A stretch of DNA of 64,000 nt, taken from Sphingomonas arvum (lineage in GTDB: Bacteria; Pseudomonadota; Alphaproteobacteria; Sphingomonadales; Sphingomonadaceae). A model generated the notes under the pieces. It was given only the letters and a program-made list of their open reading frames with translations, did not search any database and was not told the origin of the DNA. Position numbers and translations under genes: made by a program. Numbering within the stretch: the stretch's first letter is position 1; each line of letters starts with the position of its first letter. This document shows, piece after piece, positions 62,714 through 64,000 of the stretch. The DNA lies in assembly GCF_026013565.1 (NCBI RefSeq), contig NZ_JAPDOB010000001.1, forward strand, positions 248,001 through 312,000. The letters run 5' to 3'.

Positions 62714-62820
62714 CTACGCCCCGCTCGGGTGCGCGGGTATACGCTTGACAACGAGCGTGTCATCCCGCCGCAGTACGAAGATCCTGTCGCTCAACGATCG
62801 ACCGGGGTCTGAGCCGTCCG
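62714..62820 (-). pseudogene. Probable S24/LexA-like repressor C-terminal fragment
   Basis: The last about 33 residues, including 'SDRIFVLRRDDTLVVKRIPA', resemble the end of phage-repressor S24 peptidase domains ('IYVLRRDDxLVVKRI'). No helix-turn-helix or catalytic Ser region is present, and a hairpin repeat lies immediately upstream. The remaining 62461-62994 shows no other gene. Confidence 0.4.
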
Positions 62821-62822
62821 TA

Positions 62823-62846
62823 GTCTGCTTTCCACCTATTGCAGAC
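62823..62846. repeat. Dispersed hairpin repeat, copy B
   Basis: The perfect 6-bp arms GTCTGC / GCAGAC surround TTTCCACCTATT; the core …CTTTCCACC… matches the copy at 5607-5630. Confidence 0.5.
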
Positions 62847-62994
62847 GAGTGAGTGCGAAGATCCAACGAGCACCATACCGCTGTCCGACTGGCAACAGGC
62901 AGAGCGCGGGCCTCGGCAGAGCTTTCGGAAGGAAATGGTCCACTCTGGACCCTTAGGTAAGCTGCCAGCGACATCATTGCTCTAGCGCTCTGAT

Positions 62995-64000
62995 ATGCCC
63001 AGCCGCTCTGTAGATGTTGAAGACGTGTCGAGGTCTACGCGCGTCGAGTTGGTTCGAAGCTTGTTCGACAATTCCGTGCCTATGCTCATCATGAGTGTAT
63101 TATTCATTCTTGCAGCCGTGCTCTGTTCAAGCAATCACCCAAATTTAATCATGCGATACCTAGGCGCGCTCGGCGTCGTGCTATCACTTGCGCGTCCAAC
63201 GACATTCTATCTACTTCGCCGAAGGCTCAATAGAGCAACGCTCGTTTATAGTAGTGCGAAGCGCATCGAGATCAGATTCGGGTATCTGTATCTTGCCTTT
63301 GCTTCAGTTCTTGGCCTGTTCGCAGCCGCCGGTATGTGGGAATGCCAACCTGCAGAGCAACCGCTCTTTGTAACGCTGATTGTTGGTTATGCGGCGGGGG
63401 CGGCCGCTAGCGTCTCACTGCGGCCCTGGATCGCTTACCCCTCTCAACTGGCTGCCGTTTGCCCTTCAGTGCTAGTGGCGCTAGCAATCGGGGATGCTCC
63501 TCGCCTGCTGCTGGCCGGTATGCTCTTGGCGCTACTCCTCGGCAGTTTCACTAGCGTTCTGTCGCGCTACAGAGGGGCAGTTGACGCAATCGAAATCAGA
63601 TACACGCTTTCAGCGATGGCGAGAACTGACCCATTGACGGGCTTGGCCAACCGCGTTGCGCTCCAGGACGCTTATCAGAGAGAAATCGAACTCGGGCGTG
63701 AACGGAACGTGGCAATCCACTGCCTCGATCTGGACGGCTTCAAGCCTATCAATGATGCCTACGGCCACCTCGTTGGCGACATGCTTCTCGCCCAAGTTGC
63801 AGCACGACTTAGGGGCATGGCTCAGCAACGAGAGATTGCGGTCCGGTTAGGCGGAGACGAGTTCGTCTTTTTCCAACCGGATGTTGAGCATCGGGACGAA
63901 GTTGATCTCATGGCGAGGAGATTGAAGAAGGTAGTGTCCGAACCTTACGACCTGGGCAGCCAGCGAGTAGTCGTTGGTGTAAGTGCTGGATTCTCTACGA
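62995..64000 (+). CDS. GGDEF diguanylate cyclase (3' end cut by window)
   Basis: Membrane-bound cyclic-di-GMP synthase. About 335 codons are visible without a stop. The N-terminal half has around five or six hydrophobic helices (for example 'MLIMSVLFILAAVLCSS', 'YLYLAFASVLGLFAAAG', 'LLLAGMLLALLLGSF'). The GGDEF domain starts near residue 210 (ARTDPLTGLANR), with DLDGFKPINDAYGH and the intact signature GGDEF at 286-290. The ATG at 62995 is the first start after an in-frame stop. Ribosome site weak. Whether an EAL domain follows is outside the window. Confidence 0.9.
   Translation, partial: MPSRSVDVEDVSRSTRVELVRSLFDNSVPMLIMSVLFILAAVLCSSNHPNLIMRYLGALGVVLSLARPTTFYLLRRRLNRATLVYSSAKRIEIRFGYLYLAFASVLGLFAAAGMWECQPAEQPLFVTLIVGYAAGAAASVSLRPWIAYPSQLAAVCPSVLVALAIGDAPRLLLAGMLLALLLGSFTSVLSRYRGAVDAIEIRYTLSAMARTDPLTGLANRVALQDAYQREIELGRERNVAIHCLDLDGFKPINDAYGHLVGDMLLAQVAARLRGMAQQREIAVRLGGDEFVFFQPDVEHRDEVDLMARRLKKVVSEPYDLGSQRVVVGVSAGFST

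Noticed and set aside
1-64000. CRISPR arrays, rRNA genes, complete insertion sequences, toxin-antitoxin or classic phage-defence gene sets
   Set aside because: No regularly spaced repeats, no rRNA sequence, no transposase frame and no recognisable defence-system domains were seen on either strand.

Overview
The window looks like a chromosome segment of a sphingomonad (Sphingomonadaceae, Alphaproteobacteria). It is GC-rich with strong third-position G/C. It carries a serine palmitoyltransferase whose PLP and catalytic residues fall on the same numbers as the Sphingomonas enzyme, a small Ala/Lys-rich DUF6481-type protein, a CtrA-like DNA-binding protein, and an rpsM-rpsK-rpoA block. It starts inside hflC and ends inside a GGDEF gene.

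From 1 to about 42 kb the content is core-like and densely packed. In order: hflK-hflC; mrp and a CoA-binding protein; pmbA and ubiA; a DUF6481-type gene, rsmE and gshA; rpsM-rpsK-rpoA without rplQ; ribF, ileS, lspA and a lipoprotein; a CtrA-like winged-helix protein; a reverse-strand run of lipocalin-like protein, M20 amidohydrolase, OPT transporter, queF and sseA; an acyl carrier protein with spt (start of sphingolipid synthesis); a fatty-acid or other acyl-CoA degradation cluster (three acyl-CoA dehydrogenases, two short-chain dehydrogenases, a bifunctional hydratase/3-hydroxyacyl-CoA dehydrogenase, a thioesterase); an MFS carrier; a lone receiver; a SleB hydrolase; typA; an L,D-transpeptidase; an alpha-amino acid ester hydrolase-like enzyme; and an ABC-F ATPase.

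The region right of 42 kb is accessory. It begins at a 3' fragment of a tRNA-Gln(CTG) gene that marks an integration site. Beside it are a tyrosine integrase, a divergent regulator pair with a switch region, and two proteins with similar Cys4 knuckles. Next come a LigB-type dioxygenase/DoxX/VOC operon with a palindromic operator candidate, an AI-2E-type permease, and an EmrAB-NodT-type efflux operon ending in its own TetR gene with a 19-bp palindrome before the first gene. An alpha/beta hydrolase and a LysR regulator then diverge around another perfect inverted repeat.

From about 56.7 kb there is gene debris: an amidohydrolase tail, a beta-lactamase-family gene with an internal deletion, and later a frameshifted YadA-type adhesin tail and a probable S24 repressor tail. 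Repeats flank some of it. Intact genes in between are phhA, a YedK/HMCES protein and a large serine recombinase.

The most striking signal is just upstream of phhA (phenylalanine to tyrosine). A 19-residue ORF with four Tyr codons in five positions is followed by an intrinsic terminator that ends immediately before the phhA ribosome binding site. One stretch just after the Tyr codons can pair with the terminator's 5' arm. This is the layout of a ribosome-mediated attenuator sensing tyrosine, possibly on a leaderless transcript.
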